Source: Serratia symbiotica (lineage in GTDB: Bacteria > Pseudomonadota > Gammaproteobacteria > Enterobacterales > Enterobacteriaceae). Taken from it: 64,000 bases of DNA. Under the pieces are notes generated by a model. The model was not told where the DNA came from, made no database searches, and was given only the letters and a program-made list of their open reading frames with translations. The stretch spans positions 1,488,001 through 1,552,000 of the forward strand of contig NZ_CP050855.1 of NCBI RefSeq assembly GCF_000821185.2. Direction: 5' to 3'. A program made the position numbers and the translations under genes. Below, piece after piece: positions 63,842 through 64,000 of the stretch. How positions within the stretch are numbered: the first letter of the stretch is position 1; every line of letters starts with the position of its first letter.

Positions 63842-64000
63842 TTAGCCTTCGTTATGGATTTCCAGATTTTCCGCTTCGCTCTGCCCACATAGCGCTTTAG
63901 CATCGTCGTTGCGTAGCGACGCCAAATACTCCAGATAGCTCTGGTCAACATCTTTGGTGACATAGATGCCATCGAACACCGAGCATTCGAACTGGGCGAT
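63842..64000 (-). CDS. purF: Amidophosphoribosyltransferase, C-terminal 52 residues
   Basis: Partial gene cut by the window edge. The frame reads [35 protein letters not shown], and ends ENLEIHNEG before TAA at 63842-63844, matching the E. coli PurF tail. The full enzyme makes phosphoribosylamine from PRPP and glutamine, the first step of purine synthesis. A 120-nt gap separates it from ubiX. Confidence 0.95.
   Translation of the reverse strand: MAQFECSVFDGIYVTKDVDQSYLEYLASLRNDDAKALCGQSEAENLEIHNEG

Noticed and set aside
63718..63972. 84-codon minus-strand open frame
   Set aside because: It is out of frame with the purF tail, which matches PurF to its last residue.

Overview
The window reads as a chromosomal segment of an enterobacterium close to Serratia. 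The protein sequences (RcsB, GyrA, NrdA, NuoG, AckA and others) follow the Escherichia coli orthologues closely. Gene order is enterobacterial: rcsD-rcsB/rcsC/gyrA/ubiG/nrdA-nrdB-yfaE, the men cluster, nuoA-N/lrhA/alaA/yfbR/yfbV/ackA-pta/yfcD/yfcG/folX/ubiX/purF. Intergenic repeats resemble those common in Serratia and Yersinia. Fresh pseudogenes, two insertion sequences, remnants of a third, and small deletions at short repeats suggest a lineage under relaxed selection, such as a recently host-restricted Serratia (S. symbiotica-like). That placement is inference.

Layout. 1-4131 (minus): a two-partner secretion locus in the order TpsB transporter, HlyC-type lysine acyltransferase, large TpsA exoprotein; TpsA runs off the left edge. 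4501-4626: tRNA-Ser(UGA) with terminator. 4777-6174: PepSY-TM membrane protein. 6175-7171: AT-rich gap with a probable MFS remnant. 7172-13468: the Rcs envelope-stress phosphorelay. 13527-17162: gyrA and ubiG, divergent. 17163-21388: class Ia ribonucleotide reductase nrdA-nrdB-yfaE with DnaA and NrdR boxes. 21700-22896: CinA-like gene. 23235-24671: catalase. 24725-29552: a menaquinone gene cluster in which menD, menB, menC and menE are all broken and only menH is open. 29553-34560: a rearranged 5-kb stretch with dispersed repeats, a mazF fragment joined to an IS256-type remnant, a complete IS3-family element, an inverse autotransporter gene cut by it, and an invasin-domain relic. 34565-49910: a complete 13-gene nuo operon (complex I). 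50600-56573: lrhA, alaA, yfbR, yfbV, ackA, followed by pta. 58850-60260: an IS4-like element inserted in the pta terminator, followed by a decayed transketolase gene. 60989-64000: yfcD, yfcG, folX, ubiX and the 3' end of purF.

Functionally, aerobic respiration looks intact: all NADH dehydrogenase I subunits plus ubiG and ubiX for ubiquinone. Menaquinone synthesis appears lost at three or four steps. Acetate overflow (ackA-pta), nucleotide metabolism (nrdAB, yfbR, folX, purF) and Rcs signalling are retained. Surface and interaction genes (inverse autotransporter, invasin relic, mazF) are being eroded, while the TpsB-acyltransferase-TpsA locus is open as far as it can be seen.
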